The notes: generated from the sequence alone by a model not told the origin. 64,000 nucleotides of DNA from Stratiolaelaps scimitus (GCA_019614645.1 JABWDB010000001.1:3038001-3102000), one strand, 5' to 3'. Counted from the first letter of the stretch, positions 37,266 to 49,960 are shown. Numbers and translations are program-made.

Positions 37266-37280
37266 ATACAATATTTCGAC

Positions 37281-37439
37281 TAGGATCCTTCCTTCTGCAA
37301 CGCCTGTCCCTCGCTGTGCAGAGAGGCAATCGCCTTCCTCGGGATAGTGTCGGCCTCGGCCCCGGTCCCCAACTAATTCCCCCTCTCCAAATAATCCCTA
37401 GAACGAATTCCTAATTATTGTATATTTGAATAAAATAAT
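37281..37439 (+). mobile_element. 5'-truncated LINE 3' end with target duplication
   Basis: 159 bp beginning taggatccttccttctgcaa matches the coding end and 3' UTR of the LINE fragment on the minus strand at 59790-60115 (LLQRLSLAVQRGNA region, then cggcctcggccccggtcccc). It ends in an A-rich tail gaataaaataat. Perfect 10-bp repeats atatttcgac at 37271-37280 and 37440-37449 flank it, showing target-primed insertion with severe 5' truncation. Confidence 0.8.
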
Positions 37440-37454
37440 ATATTTCGACCTGTT

Positions 37455-39750
37455 CTATTAACTTGGTTTTTACTTTAACCGTTGAGCAATGGCGGTACAC
37501 ATAAGCCTCGTCTAGCTGATGATTGGACATGTTTGATACGAAAATCCAGTAAGCAGTTGCACTATTGATTAGCTAGAATCGACATGGGATCCAATTCTCC
37601 AAGGAAATAGGGTGAGCTGAGCAACTTGAGTTCACTTCGTCATAGCCTCTATTCATGTAAAAGCTTTATTTTGTAGACGGAAGTTAGGCAGCTCCTAATG
37701 AGCTGCGCCGTAGTTTTTCCTCAGCAAAAAGGACGTTACTTAGATTTACCTCTCTTTTAGATCTCGCCGGCTATCAGGTATAAACCTTACCTAACCCAAT
37801 AGGTTCTCCATTCCGGCACTGGTACACGGCAGAGACCGGACCCTACCCTTATTAAAATATATTATTAATTTACGATATGGACGTATCTCTTTTATATCAA
37901 TTAGTACATCTATTACGTGAGCATGAAATATTAACAGGCTAAATATCTTCTCCACATTGCGGTCATGCGCACACGGCCCGTCTCCCCTATAACCTTGGGA
38001 CTGCCTGTGTTAATTACTCTGCCATAGCTATCCGGGTTTTTCGTTAGCCACAGTTGTGTGCTTTGAGCCCTCCACGTTGGCCCGTTAACTTTCGATTGCA
38101 CTTATTACATGAGCTCATTCCAGTCCCATCGTTCTCTCCAGAATTCATCGGTTTCTGCGCTTGACGAAAACGAGAGCTCAGTTTAGGTGGATAGTCCGTC
38201 GTATTTATTATATGTTGCTGTCCTGTTAGCGATCTTAGCTGCAGTTATCACATTACACCGTTTCGTGAAACTTCATAGCGAGCTAACGCCGCTGGGACTA
38301 TCCTGCTCTTCCACCACGTATGTCTAGTCCGTGTCCACCATTTATAGCTGTCCTGTTTTACTGATAAAGTTGATACTTAGCTCGCCATTGCAGTTATCCT
38401 GCCTGTCCTCGCGACAGTAGACGTTACTTTGCCAAGTTGAATATTCGCACTGATAGCTCGTGGCGGCAATGCTGACGAATGCAAAATAGGTTATTATGTA
38501 TCCGTGGAAAGGTAGCAGAAAGTATGGAACGACATTTCAACAAGAAGAAATGCGCTAATGTCATATTTTCGAGAATATTAGTAACGGGAGGGAACTCGAG
38601 GTGTAATACAAGCTGAGATATGTATAACAGGCAAGAATAAGGTTATAGATGTTCAGGCTTGGACGTCCTGGCTGAAGACGACATCTTCGAAGAACACACC
38701 TAGGAAAAGCTCCCTGGCACTATCGAATTACAGCTAGATCAGGTATGGTGTTGATGCTATTGTCAGGTTGATAAAGGTTCGGTTGTTGTCTCGCGAATTG
38801 TAGCCACCGTACGTTGAACACAAAACGATGAGCGCAAAATGCTGAGAACTCAAAGACCATTTATGTAGCCTACGAGCGCAGACGAGCATGAAACTGTATA
38901 ACACTATGATACAATGTAATGTGTGCTTGGAATAAGGCCCGTAGAAGAATTATGCACTCAGGCAAGCTCTGCGTCTTTGTGCATAATTGCAAATACAGTG
39001 TAGGTGAGTGAATGGGACGTGTCATGGCGAGCGGGGGATGAATAATATGATAAATAGTACATAATGTATAGTCACAATGACACTGAGGCATGTATTTGTT
39101 TCATAGTAAGAACAAAATCCTATACAATAACGCATATCTCGAGAGTCGGTATCTCTAGAATAGAAGAAGACGTCACCAGCGGAATGAGGACTTAACGCCA
39201 CCCAGTGGAGTGGCCGAATCGAACGGGTCTGATGTAGTACGGTACGTCACGACCAATCACGGGAATGACAATGACGAAGTGGTGATTTTATAGAATAAAG
39301 AAGTAGGCGGGTATATCAGACTGAGAATGAGTGGCTTACCGCACTCGTAGATCGCCCGCCGACGACGAGAGAACAACCTATTTTTTGGTCTATATATATA
39401 TATATATATATAAAGGAATAAAATAATAAAATCATCTCAGCCAGAACAGTCTACCAGGCCTCTCAACGATTGTACTAGCGGCCAGGTAGCTGCGTGGTAT
39501 CTAAATGAATGAAAGACAACCTTTGTATTATTAGCGTCTATGATCTTACCCACGGACAGGGAGTTGTAATATGTATATATATATATATAACCAGTTTGTA
39601 GATAATCTCGGCATCCCAAAGGAACGTCATTGAACGTGCAGGAGTGTTTGCGAACATTAATAACTTTCTAGCAGGTGACTCGGTTTAGTGAAATAGCATA
39701 ATATTAATTAGAACAACGTGATGTTTCGAGACACAGCACAATCAATTTTA
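37455..39750. other. Unassigned DNA
   Basis: (TA)n tracts lie at 39391-39412 and 39573-39590. No gene or transposon is recognised elsewhere in this stretch. Confidence 0.3.
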
Positions 39751-39751
39751 T

Positions 39752-39895
39752 GAGACCAAAATCTTCTGGCTGCAAAAAGCCAGAGGTCGCAGGTTCGAAT
39801 CCCGTGATCTGGTGACATATAAAGAACAAACATACGGATAGAACCTACATACTTACATTGTCAAACAGCAGTTTCGTTAATAAACCAGTCCTCCA
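39752..39895 (+). mobile_element. tRNA-derived SINE, family A
   Basis: ctggctgcaaaaagccagag leads to a clear B box (caggttcgaatcccg, 39791-39805), a body with gtgacatataaagaac, and a 3' part with cagcagtttcgttaataaacc. Head and tail match the copy at 58452-58600 and the tail matches 45060-45135 and 53795-53850. The A-box side is eroded. Confidence 0.6.
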
Positions 39896-39899
39896 ATAT

Positions 39900-41050
39900 A
39901 AACGGCTGCAATGGATTGGATCGTATGAGGTGTAATTAGGTGGGTACCTACCGATGCAGTAACATGATCTATTTATTATACTTCTAAGTATAATAAGCAT
40001 TTATAATATATATTTATTATCGCCAATAAGTAGCAATAATGTACATTTGACCTGAATCGAATTGACTGGTGCTATTATGTACCTTTTTTCAGTATTTCAC
40101 TATGCGAATTAGTCACAGCGGCGAGCACTCGTGTCCCTCTTACCACAATTGGTACAGCAAATGTCAGTTGGTAAATCTTCTCCATCGGACTGGACAGAGC
40201 TGTCCCCCTGCTGACTGTTAGCCAAACACTGTTACATTAGGGCTCAAGCAGCTCTCTAGCTAGACGACCACCAATAGACCCAACGATTGTGTCGTGCTCC
40301 CGACTAGAGAATATCTGTCTGCTAGCGTTTTCGTAATGAGCTTTGTCATGTCCGAAGCATCGATTACCTTGATGTGATGTCATTTGTTCGAGAAGGATCT
40401 AGGAAACCTGGAAAAGCCCAGCGTACGTAGTCCAGTTGGGCTGGACGCCAACTATTAGGATATACCGCATGCTTAGAAATAAGGTAGGAATCAATCGATG
40501 TTGCTGACCTTGCGGGCGGACGGCTGCATCGACAAACATGTGCTTTTATCAATATATAATATTGGCCAATGAATTATACAATAAAAAACCTTTACATTTT
40601 TAGGGGACGGCAAGTATACAAAGTGAGTTCAATACTCACAAGCGTAGAGAATACTAACATAATACATATGGGAAAAAATACAGAATCGAGATCACCAACG
40701 GGTAGTATTAGTACTAGTGGTAATTACACCGTTCATAGCCGTGATTCCAACTGATAGCGTTAATACAAGAAATCCAGGCCGCGTTCAACGCAATTGTCAT
40801 TTATGTTGTATTCATTTCCACCTTACTAATTACTTCGATTGGTTCGTCATGAGGCTAGTTAACCTCATCAACACTCAGCCAGTACACACATCAGTGTATC
40901 GAAGTGTACCCAGTACCGAGAATTCTGAACTTTCCAGATATGATGAATCGTCGGTATAAATTTCGACGAGCCAAATTATTGAGGCTTGTTAGTCTATTAG
41001 ATATCCTCACCACATGACGATTCGCAGAGTTAGACTCCACGTGATACAAG
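39900..41050. other. Unassigned AT-rich DNA with weak SINE trace
   Basis: At 40208-40227 the minus strand reads gtttggctaacagtcagcag, a weak match to the family-B hairpin with a damaged stem. Nothing else is recognised. Confidence 0.25.
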
Positions 41051-41052
41051 AA

Positions 41053-41429
41053 ATTAGTAAGGAATTAATAATTATCATAATTAAATAATTAGATAGAATA
41101 ATTAGTAAGGAATCATAATTAGATAATTAGATAGAATAATTAGTAAGGAATCATAATTAGATAATTAGATAGAATAATTAGTAAGGAATCATAATTAGAT
41201 AATTAGATAGAATAATTAGTAAGGAATCATAATTAGATAATTAGATAGAATAATTAGTAAGGAATCATAATTAGATAATTAGATAGAATAATTAGTAAGG
41301 AATCATAATTAGATAATTAGATAGAATAATTAGTAAGGAATCATAATTAGATAATTAGATAGAATAATTAGTAAGGAATCATAATTAGATAATTAGATAG
41401 AATAATTAGTAAGGAATCATAATTAGATA
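41053..41429. repeat. 38-bp minisatellite, near-identical units
   Basis: Units begin attagtaagg and recur every 38 bp at 41101, 41139, 41177 and so on to 41405. Eight complete copies appear identical, followed by a partial copy. A first, longer and diverged unit of 48 bp (41053-41100) carries an extra 10 bp. The unit is AT-rich, contains repeated taattagata words and holds no open frame. Homogeneity implies recent expansion. Confidence 0.95.
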
Positions 41430-41431
41430 TC

Positions 41432-43550
41432 ATCTGAGCTAACGGAGCCAATGGTCAGCGGATATGTGTTGTTCAGTCGAATCATCTGCCTGAACCAGAT
41501 GAGAGTGTCCATGCGCGGACCTCGATCTTCTTTGACGTAGTCGACCTGTTGCCAGTTCATCATTCGTCCCCCCTAGGGATATCAATTTCTACATCGAATA
41601 TCAAACAGAGCAAGATTCTCATCTCGAAGATTCTTGACGATAATTTGTCGCATTTCCAGACAGTTCCGGTCTTTCTGTTGGCTCTCCCTGTTGAAGGCGC
41701 GGCGACGGAAGTGATTAAAATATCATGAAGTGGCCTTCCGCTCTATGATTTATAGAATTCCAAATGGGTTAGTTGCCGAACCGAACTACATCAGGTCCAG
41801 TGACTTCATCTGTGATCTGCTGAGGGTCTGCTAGTACGTGAGTTGCCGGCAAGCCGCTTTTGAAGTACTAATAATTCGCAAATTCAGCGAGTTCATCAGA
41901 TGCCTTGGATTCTTATAAGATAGAATATCTCGATTTTACCTCTGTGTCTAGAAGAAGCTGCTTGGAAGATATTAGCTGATTACTTACAGATCTGCGGGTC
42001 CCAGTCATATTTTACAAGCGTTGCTATGATCACTGACTTTAAACGAAGTATTTTGGTGTGAAGGACAAATTCAAACGCAAGTTCAAGTAGTTTTGCGAGG
42101 GATGCTATGCTAACAGCAGTTTTCATAGGTCATCCAAAACAACACTACTAAGACAACGGCGTATTCCTAGTCGATAATAAGTTGTACCCTCAATGTTGGC
42201 TCTTAGTTTGCAGGCTTGTCTATTTTGTGTATCCGTTTTGTGCAGACGATCCCGAGAACGGTTTGACTATACTTTTTGTGTGTAAATTTCGGCATTGCTC
42301 TATAAGACGGACCCCTTTAGAGATGAGTGTCTTCTTGTCTGTAGACTTGGCTCAATGATAAAAATATTTTATGAAAAGGACAACTTGGCAGGATTCTGGC
42401 TCTCGCATATAACTAAAATCTATTTTTATATGCAAATTAGTGTGTAGCCTGGAAAAAAAGCAGGCCTTTTGGATTCATTATCTCGACCAGAGTTGAGAAT
42501 TCGTGAAACTCCATCCGAGAGCGTAGCCTCGTTTTGCGAGCTCTGCACGTATCAGAAAATTGGATTTTCAAAATCGAAATCAATTTCTTCTGTTTTCGCC
42601 ACGGATCGACCATGGCGTTTTTCCGGCAACATGATGTGGGATTTGTTTGAGTATATAGGATTAACTGGATAACTCGATCATGTCAGTGAGCGACGAGATA
42701 CTGCAACAGGATAACGGGATCAGCTCAACAGAGCAACAGAATAACTGTGGCGGAAAAAGATCAGAACCTTACCTATAAGCAGGATTCGGAAAGATGGCAG
42801 AACTATTTTGGATGGGTAATGAGCATTCAAAATCTATCAGAAAGCATGTAAACTCGGATGGCACTTAGGCTGGCTGTACATAGCCGCAATGTATAATTAC
42901 GTATCGTAATTTAGAGGAATCTTTGTAAAATACTTTACAGATGTAACTAATTTATTTAAATTAGCTAAATCGAGGAAGGGATACTTTCGCCATGCAGCGT
43001 CTGTAATAATAAATTATTAAGATTTACAAAGGGATATGCGTTCAATCGTACTCCCGTTTTCTGAATGGTGGACGATCCCCGGAACGACAACAGGCACAGC
43101 AAGACCTGCACGATCTCGGTCGAAATTACGTTTTTAATCAAAGAACATGGTGATAATGATAATACTAATTATTGAGGCGACTGCTTCAAGTCTTATGCGC
43201 AGTTGAACATTGCGAATATTTCACGTTCAGTGCATGCAATTGTCGCCCACTTTTAAAATCGACTAATAAATGGATAATACCTATACGATTCATATTGATC
43301 AATTGCGACCCTTGAAACTGTTGCGTCTCGAATTGGTCGACTCGATTTTTTGTAAACTATAAACGCTCCAGAGGTACTGGCGTGATGAATGACCACACGT
43401 TTACGAACCTGATGCTCAAATGTATCCAGATACTTAAGCGAGCTCATGAATATGGGGAGGACATCGTTTGCATGAGAATTAAGCTCGCCACCACCATCAC
43501 CCCCTGATGGCGCGTTTCGTCGAAAACGGCCCCAATTCTAGATTCTCTCG

Positions 43551-43590
<40 letters not shown>

Positions 43591-44830
43591 CTCATTATCG
43601 AGTTAGTGGATGACAACTACCGTAGCGACGCCACAGTCGTTTATAGTGCTCTCGAACTGCTCTCAAACCACACAGTTAGAGACGCGTAAACTACTCTCCA
43701 GCGTATAATTATATGTCGAATTTGTTCGCACACACATCAGCGTATATTGCAAGGGCGAGGAGGAAGACGAATGCCATGTCAACACACCAGACCCATTCGG
43801 ATATGGAGAATCGCACATCGCAATCCAAGTAACGAAACGACCTCAGTCTCTACCGCTCTATCGGCTCGGAGTGCGATCGCGTATGCTGTGACGTGTGCGT
43901 GTCTCGGTACGTACAGCCACGTCAATGCATATCGGAATATGTTATTTGTACATGTTTGAATATACACCATCGTGAGTGTATCGCAAAAGCTTCTCTGAAG
44001 ATCCTCCCAGGCTGCATACTCAATTAGCTTCTAGTGCCCTACTAGGCTTATATAATAGTATGGCATAGGAGAGCGGCGATATCACGTCAGATGTAAGTGT
44101 GTTAGCATCTGAAACGGGACATATCATGTATAGACCAGATGCATAATTTTCACTACAATGATTATTACATACATACGTATACATTAGTATATATACATAC
44201 AAGTAAGTATTATATATATATAAGTTAGTACATAACATATTGGAACGGACTAAACATTAGACCGGCTTAGGTAAATATACCAGGTAGTGAGATATAGTCC
44301 AGGTCGCAGATCCAGATTCGTCCATGGCCGCAGGGAGGTGTGGATTGCTCTAATGGGTGAAGACGGGCCAGCTGCAAACGAAAGTCCATCCTCTAACAAC
44401 AGCAGCGAAGACCCCGCCCGGGCAAGAGTACAGAGAAAATGGTTTACGTGGCGAACGCTTCTGAATCGGACTGCAAAAGACGGCCTGGCCACGTAGGGAC
44501 TCAAAAGGAGGCGTTCGGCAGCCGGAAAGCCATGTCATAGGGAAGGCCGCGAGAAAATGGGCCGCACCATGCAGAGAAAGGCACAAGGCGAGCAGGACCA
44601 TATAGGGCGCAGGAGGCATATGTACCTAAGCGAAAGGAGCACGATGAAGGGGCACAGCCTGAGCATAAGTACCCTATCGGACAGCACGGGCTCAAAGGCG
44701 TGCAGCCGCAGAGCCTAGTACAAGGCGGCAAAGCGCGTCGTGCCGAGCTGCCAGGGCGCCGGTGGTCGGAAGCAATAGCCAAAGTGTGAGGGACTAAGTA
44801 ACTGTAATATAATATATAATAAAATAGCGT
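41432..44830. other. Unassigned DNA, SINE fragment and purine-rich island
   Basis: (CT)n followed by (AT)n lies at 43550-43590 and (TA)n near 44210-44222. From 44285 to 44790 a GC-rich stretch with a purine-rich plus strand is open on both strands; the plus frame starts MGEDGPAANESPSSNNSSED. It ends in an A/T-rich tail (44800-44826), which could suggest a retroposon, but no family is recognised. Confidence 0.3.
42288..42320 (-). repeat. SINE family B body fragment
   Basis: On the minus strand ggggtccgtcttatagagca then atgccgaaatt matches the body of the copy at 25160-25283 (gggatccgtcttgtgaagca then atgccgaaag). Neither head nor hairpin is preserved. Confidence 0.5.
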
Positions 44831-44835
44831 TTAAA

Positions 44836-44915
44836 TCAGCTGCGGCCGGGGTTCAAGACCGAGGATGCAGGCCCACAGCTTCTTCGCCGACCGGATGCGT
44901 GAACCCTGCATAATA
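44836..44915 (-). mobile_element. SINE family C head fragment
   Basis: On the minus strand a tRNA-like segment contains ggtcggcgaagaagctgtgg and a B-box-like ggtcttgaacccc followed by ggccgcagctga, parallel to ctgtttgagtcccggccgtgccga of 28862-29014. Ends are not defined. Confidence 0.45.
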
Positions 44916-44969
44916 TACGTTTAGCTTAGTGCAATGGAACGCACAGATTAAGTGGCATATTCCGGTTTG

Positions 44970-45135
44970 TTGGACACGGCTGCGACTACGACGAATTGGA
45001 CGGTGACTAAATCTCTGGCTCTAAAAAGCTCGAGCGGCCGCTGGCTCGAGCCGCGCGATCTGGTGAGAACATATACGAGAACATAAGCATTGTAAAAATT
45101 TTGCAGTTCCTTTAATAATGCAATAAACACCACTT
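44970..45135 (+). mobile_element. tRNA-derived SINE, family A
   Basis: ttggacggtgactaaatctc then tggct match the head of the copy at 58452-58600. The B-box equivalent is diverged (ctggctcgagccg). The body has gatctggtgagaacatatac and the tail reads agcattgtaaaaattttgc then agttcctttaataatg and aataaac. A neighbouring XhoI/NotI-like string inside it is coincidental. Confidence 0.6.
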
Positions 45136-45139
45136 TCTC

Positions 45140-47925
45140 GCACACTTCTGCGATTTCAGCGAGTTTCGCACAAATTTTGTGTGCACACAAGATCTATCCA
45201 TGCTGTTCGGTTTACTAACGACGCGACCCTAGCTTCGTTCACCTCTCTCGCGTTGGGATGTTAACCAGCTAACGTGTCGCATTGTAGGTCAACAGTGGTT
45301 GACGACGCCGATAAATTCTATGGGAACCCATTCGACTCGGTTGTACGGTAGGCGGCAGGGTCCCTTGCAGATCGAGGTCGGACGTTGGCACACTGCGAGA
45401 CGGTGCACTCTGCATAATATGAGATCAACGATTTGTTTACATTTTCCGAGATACGACCCCATGACAGCGGTGGCCTTCATCGCTCGAGAACTGTCGTGCA
45501 GTATCGTGATGGCCATCGCACAGCCCTGGCCATCACCCAACGTATGCTGCATCATGGCATCACAAACATCGGTTTACGCAATACCCTTGATATTGGACGA
45601 AATTGATGAGTTGGTAGTCGAAGACCTCCTGAATTTCTTTGAACTTTTATTTTGCATATTACACGCCACATAAACACACTCGATCATGGGCAGGACTGGA
45701 CGTTATAGACAACAAACTGAAAACTGAACGAACGAAGTCGCCGACCAAAGATTAGATCCAACACGTTGAGATCGAGTTTCACCATTTCACACTGGAATAG
45801 TCGAGTAGCAACGTTATCTGTGAAAACGCGTCGCCTCGCCGCTTTCATCTGCGGGGGGGGGGACTCGACCGGTACCGGTTGCAATCAAACGTGCGATTAT
45901 CTATTTTTACATTTCTTGGCTCAAGACCTGCCGTTGACAGGACTCGCTGGGGTTTGCAGAACACTGATGCGCCTCTTCTCTAGCAGGAACGGAACCCAGT
46001 TCCTGGGGTTTCGGCGATGTGACCCTATATAAGAGTGGGCTCACCACTGGGGTCGCAACTAGTAAAGTCAATGCGGCTCTAAGGCAACCTCGTCCACGCC
46101 TAGCATTGACAAAACAAGAACTTCGCCAGCGATCCGGCTTTCAGGTCATCCCATATGTGACGAATCCTTTAAATGAACGATCCAGCACCATCGGACCTCT
46201 GGGTCTCTCCTCTAAAATTGAATCCCGCGCTACAGCTATGGCCTCGGCACGTGCCGGGTCCTGTTCCATTCATTCATACAATATAGCGCGGATAATCAAT
46301 TACTCCGACAGTAATTTCTTTTTGACTGCTCAACTTGAGAGCCAGCATCAAGCGCAACACATTTCATATGAACTTATTATTATTAACAGGTATACTAATA
46401 TAATAGCAGGCCTCTGCACTAAAGACGTAGGTCAAACGTGCTGCCTCAGAGAGAAACATACGCAAAATAACATCAGTAAACCCAGTACATACACGGCGGC
46501 GTCGACCATACCAACGACGATACCCCGCCCGACCTAAGGCCCTGGTTAAATTGCGCTGTGTTTGTACCTCGTTCGAAATGGCGTTGCGTCGCACCCGGGA
46601 CATCTACGGTTCCACCCACCTCAAACTCATCGAACCAGCTCAGTCTGGCCAACGCATGTATTGTTCACGTACCCAACACTGATTCAGTATCGATTCCGAT
46701 AATGTCAAAAAAACAGTTGCATTATATTTGCGACGGGCCTGTCTCTGATTTGCGCGACCGCAGAACTCTATAACAGATCTTCCCATGCGTTCGGCGCCTT
46801 AAGGTGGCCGCGTGTGCGACGCTCAGTATCACCAAAGCGAAGCGGGCGTTATCCACCTCACAACAAAAACGGAAACTTCAACGACATAATACAAACATTA
46901 GTCCAATCTAGCCACTCTATATTATCGTGACCTTGTTACTTGATCGCTGCAATGTATTAGGTTATCTCTCTGTTCTGCCTTGCCCTGCTTATGTAATGAA
47001 CTCATTGCGGCGAATCCTTCGCCCTATCTCGCGACTCCGAGGCTCGATCAACGACATGGAACGATCTAAGCCTCCCTCCCCGAGAAGGCTGGTAAGAAAT
47101 GGCCACCTTTACCCCAGCGCTATTTTCTTTCTGTTTCGCAGCCCGTACTCCACGTCCACCATTCGATTGCATTCGCACTTCCTGACAGCGCGCCGCATCA
47201 GCCGAAACTAGAGACTGAGACAACCACGCTACGGTTGGCTCTGACACGCCTTCGTAACTTGGACGCTACGATACGGGGCCTATTTGGCAGACTTCGATAG
47301 GCGGGTGTGTGCAGAGAGGAGAGTTCCTTCCCGGGTGGCAACTGTCAGCTTGATATTGATACCTCTGTAATTTCCATTCGCTGTCTCGCTCCGTCCTCCT
47401 GTAATCTTACCGGAGAGGGTGACAATCATGTATGGACATATTTTCTTTTAAAGAAGAAGCTCGGCTTTTTTACCACATTGCTACAGTAATAAATGTGTGT
47501 GGTGGCAGCAGTAGACAATTTACAACAGTGATTTGGCCGTTTATACAATTATGGTGGAGAGCACTGGTAGAGAGACATTATATTAGCTAAATAACGGCTA
47601 TAAGTAATACGTTTTGTACTAGTTCGGACCACATCGTCTAACGAATGTTTGAAGGAGTGAATGGACAAACTCGCCAATATATTGAATGTATGATCCAAAA
47701 ACACCTTTTTCATTCCAGCTAAACAGACAGAATACCATGCACGGTGTTTTGGTTTTTGGAACCGTTACGGCTCTCGTGTTATGAACCATTGAGGTCGAAT
47801 TATAAAAAAAAGAGCCATGTTTTGTACATACGTAAACTAAAAATTGTAGAGGCACATTGAGCGCAAATAGATTCTCGGGTAACTTTCTTGACGCGCCCGA
47901 ACGAATCCCAGCCAGTCGAATGCCT
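45140..47925. other. Unassigned DNA
   Basis: At 45290-45670 both strands are open (124 codons plus, 88 codons minus) and read as plausible protein in neither case; no family is recognised. A G run lies at 45851-45860. A moderately GC-rich stretch at 46000-47250 has only short frames. Confidence 0.25.
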
Positions 47926-47927
47926 TA

Positions 47928-48113
47928 TGTTGAGAAGTTGTCCAAGCGTACCGGACGGCGGTATACATGGCCAGGCAAGAGACGTCGAGGTGTTGAGGCA
48001 TGACCTACAAGTACTTGGGGCTCACCTAAGTTAACAGTAACGCGTCGAACCTATTTCGCAGTTGCTCATTGCCCGTATTCTTACAACAACGAACGCGAAT
48101 TCAATACAAAACA
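47928..48113 (+). repeat. Candidate 5' LTR of a retrotransposon
   Basis: This 186-bp stretch starts tgttgagaag and ends caaaaca, giving the TG...CA termini expected of an LTR. It is immediately followed by tggtgccgggacc, which looks like a tRNA primer-binding site (TGG start). No second LTR is visible, so the left boundary is a guess from the TGTTGAG start common in BEL/Pao elements. Confidence 0.35.
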
Positions 48114-48131
48114 TGGTGCCGGGACCAGAAT
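48114..48131 (+). promoter_or_regulatory. Primer-binding-site-like sequence
   Basis: tggtgccgggaccagaat directly abuts the CA end of the candidate LTR. LTR retrotransposons prime minus-strand synthesis from a tRNA 3' end complementary to such a TGG-started site. The donor tRNA was not identified. Confidence 0.35.
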
Positions 48132-48437
48132 TACCAGTTATTTGTGGAGACGTTGTGCTTTCTCTCTAATTCTCGAGGCGTTCTACAGATTTCCTTGTTC
48201 ACCTTCTTCCTACAGGCCGAGGAATTGCGTCCTCCACCGAGAAAGCAGCTTGTGGCTGCAAACCGATCTAGTCATTTCAAACTCAAGAAGCGGATGAAGA
48301 TTCGGTGGCCCACAGTTGTGCCTTAACGCTGCAACGGCGCAATTGATTATCTGTGCCACGGTAGCCGTCTAAGTAGTCTACACAACGACTATCTTTAATG
48401 GACACTGAACACATTGCTGGGTCCAGCGTCCTGAAAG

Positions 48438-48700
48438 ATGGAGAGAGCTCGGTTCATTGAAATCGACCCCGTCGCTCACTCGAAGATGCCGACTACTCTT
48501 CTGAACCGAAAGAAGAAGGCAGACAAGTTGGCACAATCAGTTAATCTGCACCGGAAGGTGATTGACGCCCTGAATGACTAAATCTAGATGCACGTCAAGG
48601 CTGCAAATCTCAATTGCAGCTCAGAGGACTCAACGATTCCCATGTCGTCGTTAAAATCAGTTGTAATTGCTGTGAAAGAAAATGGGATTATCGATAATGG
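48438..48700 (+). pseudogene. Possible BEL/Pao gag N-terminal remnant
   Basis: An ATG at 48438 starts a 47-codon frame with MPTTLLNRKKKADKLAQSVN and LHRKVIDALND, a basic helical segment like the N-terminus of BEL/Pao gag proteins. A stop follows at 48579, after which a frame with HVKAANLNCSSEDST continues. Its position a few hundred bp downstream of the LTR and primer-site candidate supports the idea. No later gag or pol domains are present, so the element is truncated. Confidence 0.35.
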
Positions 48701-48969
48701 TCCGCGAGAATCAGCGGAACGTGTTTGTGTCTTCCAGGCGAAAATTCTGCCCTTCTCTGCTCAATACGATATATCCTATTTGGGCTCGTGGAAGACTCTG
48801 TGGCGAAGGGAGTGTTCCTAAAGCAAGCCGCTTTGAGTAATGATCGAAAGCATTCTATGTATCATGGATGTCCTTTGCAGATCTGGACTTTATCAGGGAT
48901 TTTGCCAGGTTTGCCAATTATGGTCGACCTTGGTGTATATATCCGGTGCGTAGGCCAAAGTGATACATA

Positions 48970-49960
48970 GTAAACAATAAAAAATTTCATAAATTCAGTG
49001 TGACAATGTTATAGACATATTCAACTAGCAATATACCTTCATTTGACATAGACAGCGGCTTTCAGCCGATGATACAAAGACTCAGTGACGGCGAAAACTA
49101 TATGGTTCGGGATTTTCGCCCACTCTTTTGTAACAGTGTCGGTCAGGGATTCCAAGGTCGTGTATTTTTTGCAGGACACCTTGGACTTCAAAATGACCCA
49201 CAGCGAAATTCGGCGGGTTGAGGTCGGACGAGCATGGGTTGTCCTGAAGAAATAACTCGGGCACTTATTGAAAACTCCTCGGAGTAGTCCAGTGCTTCAG
49301 GCAATCCCCCAAAACCAATTGGCGGTAAAGAGTGCCATTAATTTTTGTGTCCTGCGGAACAAACACGGTGGGACTACGCCCGCAAGCTGTTATTCCGTCC
49401 CAAACCATTACTGAGGCCGGCCCTTGAGTTCGAGTGACTCTGCATTGTGCCAAATTTTCGCCCTTACATCCCACTAGCCCACACATGATTGTTTGGTTTG
49501 ATTGCCGCCTGTTTTATTGTAAAAATTAGCTCATCACTGAACACCAGGTTAATCAGCTCGTCATCATTCCGGTAAAGGGAGGTTTCGCTCTAGCTATATT
49601 TTATTTCGCTGTAAGGTTATGAAACTGCTGCAGCTTGTAGCCATTTGTTGGCAAATTAGGATACAGCATTAGTTGAACACTGTTCTGTGTGATTTTCATG
49701 TCTTTAGTCAGTTTTCTGGCTCTCTATCGAGATTTGTACACTGCCGCCGGTATCTTATTGTGTTCACGTTTGCCTGCGGAGGCTTCCGTCCGTTTTGCGA
49801 AACGACATTCGTATGGTGCGATGCTACCTGTCTTTTGTATTTCCTGACAGTCCGATACACGAACAGCCTAATCACCCCCAGATATTTTAGGTAGTCAACT
49901 ATCACATACGCCTATTATTATTTAGCTAGTACTGGCTGGAGAGAGAGAGAGAGAGGCATA
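48970..49960 (-). mobile_element. Tc1/mariner-superfamily relic, third family
   Basis: Minus-strand blocks in order: IVDYLKYLGVIRLFVYRTVR (helix-turn-helix-like, about 49840-49905), VRAKIWHNAESLELKGRP, then SVMVWDGITACGRSP, TVFVPQDTKINGTLYRQLV, and LFLQDN running straight into PCSSDLNPPNFAV. In intact relatives about 25-30 residues separate the QDN aspartate from the SSDLNP motif, so an internal deletion has fused them. Stops and frameshifts are frequent. It is unlike the two other families in the window. Terminal repeats were not identified and the ends are approximate. Confidence 0.7.

Noticed and set aside
41053..41429. A CRISPR-like array
   Set aside because: The units are contiguous 38-bp repeats without unique spacers, in eukaryotic DNA. 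It is a minisatellite.
45029..45045. Adjacent XhoI- and NotI-like sites resembling a cloning linker or vector contamination
   Set aside because: The string falls inside a family-A SINE and aligns with its B-box region, so natural divergence explains it.
45290..45673. A 124-codon plus-strand frame as a possible gene
   Set aside because: The reverse strand is open for 88 codons over the same bases, neither reading shows a known domain, and no splice sites or start context support it.
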